From Megaustenia siamemsis (Eukaryota > Mollusca > Gastropoda > Stylommatophora > Ariophantidae): 64,000 nucleotides of DNA. Shown here one piece after another: positions 63,948-64,000 of this stretch; within the stretch, counting starts at the first letter, position 1, and every line of letters begins with the position of its first letter. The DNA is taken from positions 62,646,092-62,710,091 of the forward strand of contig JAVIAB010000101.1 in the NCBI GenBank assembly GCA_032433765.1, read 5' to 3'. The notes below the pieces were generated by a model, which saw only the letters and a program-made list of their open reading frames with translations, was not told the origin of the DNA and did not search any database. A program made the translations under genes and the position numbers.

Positions 63948-64000
63948 GTAGTATAAGTAGGTTTACCTTTTTAGTAGATGTAGCATTAGTGTAGCTATTG

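Noticed and set aside
1..64000. CRISPR arrays, bacterial operons, prophage
   Set aside because: Direct repeats are contiguous minisatellites without spacers; gene content and splice signals are eukaryotic.

Overview
The window is animal nuclear DNA: AT-rich, dense with non-LTR retrotransposons, tRNA-derived SINEs and minisatellites, with no operons, rRNA genes or intact tRNA genes. The mix of RTE/BovB-like LINEs, a LINE with an RNase H domain of a type I associate with gastropod and cephalopod genomes, and SINEs with conserved central modules suggests a lophotrochozoan, probably a mollusc. That placement is inference; no species can be named from sequence alone.

The only host gene I can support is a plus-strand micro-exon gene that runs through almost the whole window (about 1.0 to 60.1 kb). 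I find 19 tiny exons of 21 to 42 bp. Each lies between a splice acceptor AG and a GTAAGT-like donor, each is a multiple of three, and each is open when read from its first base, so all introns are phase 0. Together they encode about 186 residues spread over 59 kb. Several are visibly related: 21-bp plus 30-bp exon pairs repeat a 17-residue module, and six of eight 30-bp exons carry Gly at residue 7. A likely last exon (stop codon, then AATAAA) lies at 60.06 kb, and no further micro-exons appear downstream. The 5' end lies upstream of the window. The product is unrecognised.

Everything else sits in its introns or downstream flank. RTE-1, RTE-2 and RTE-3 are three RTE-clade subfamilies, mostly 5'-truncated copies with (TGA)n tails. 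One RTE-3 copy (31,779-36,679) keeps both ends and a target-site duplication, and it is split by a defective Tc1/mariner-type transposon. Other LINE groups are labelled here N (RNase H type) and P, Q, R, S, T, U, V. tRNA-derived SINEs are labelled A (commonest) to E; repeat F is a short element with a mollusc-SINE-like central module. A pair of about 218-bp elements with terminal inverted repeats (MITE-like) is present. Target-site duplications allow several nesting events to be ordered.

Tandem arrays: 63 bp (20.9-22.0 kb), 26 bp (22.8-23.3), 64 bp (25.2-25.8), about 60 bp (26.2-27.1), 39 bp and 13 bp (41.7-42.5), 64 bp (51.9-52.2), 35 bp passing into 64 bp (54.9-55.6), and 55 bp passing into 33 bp (56.6-58.0). 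Long open frames in these arrays follow from periods divisible by three and are not genes.
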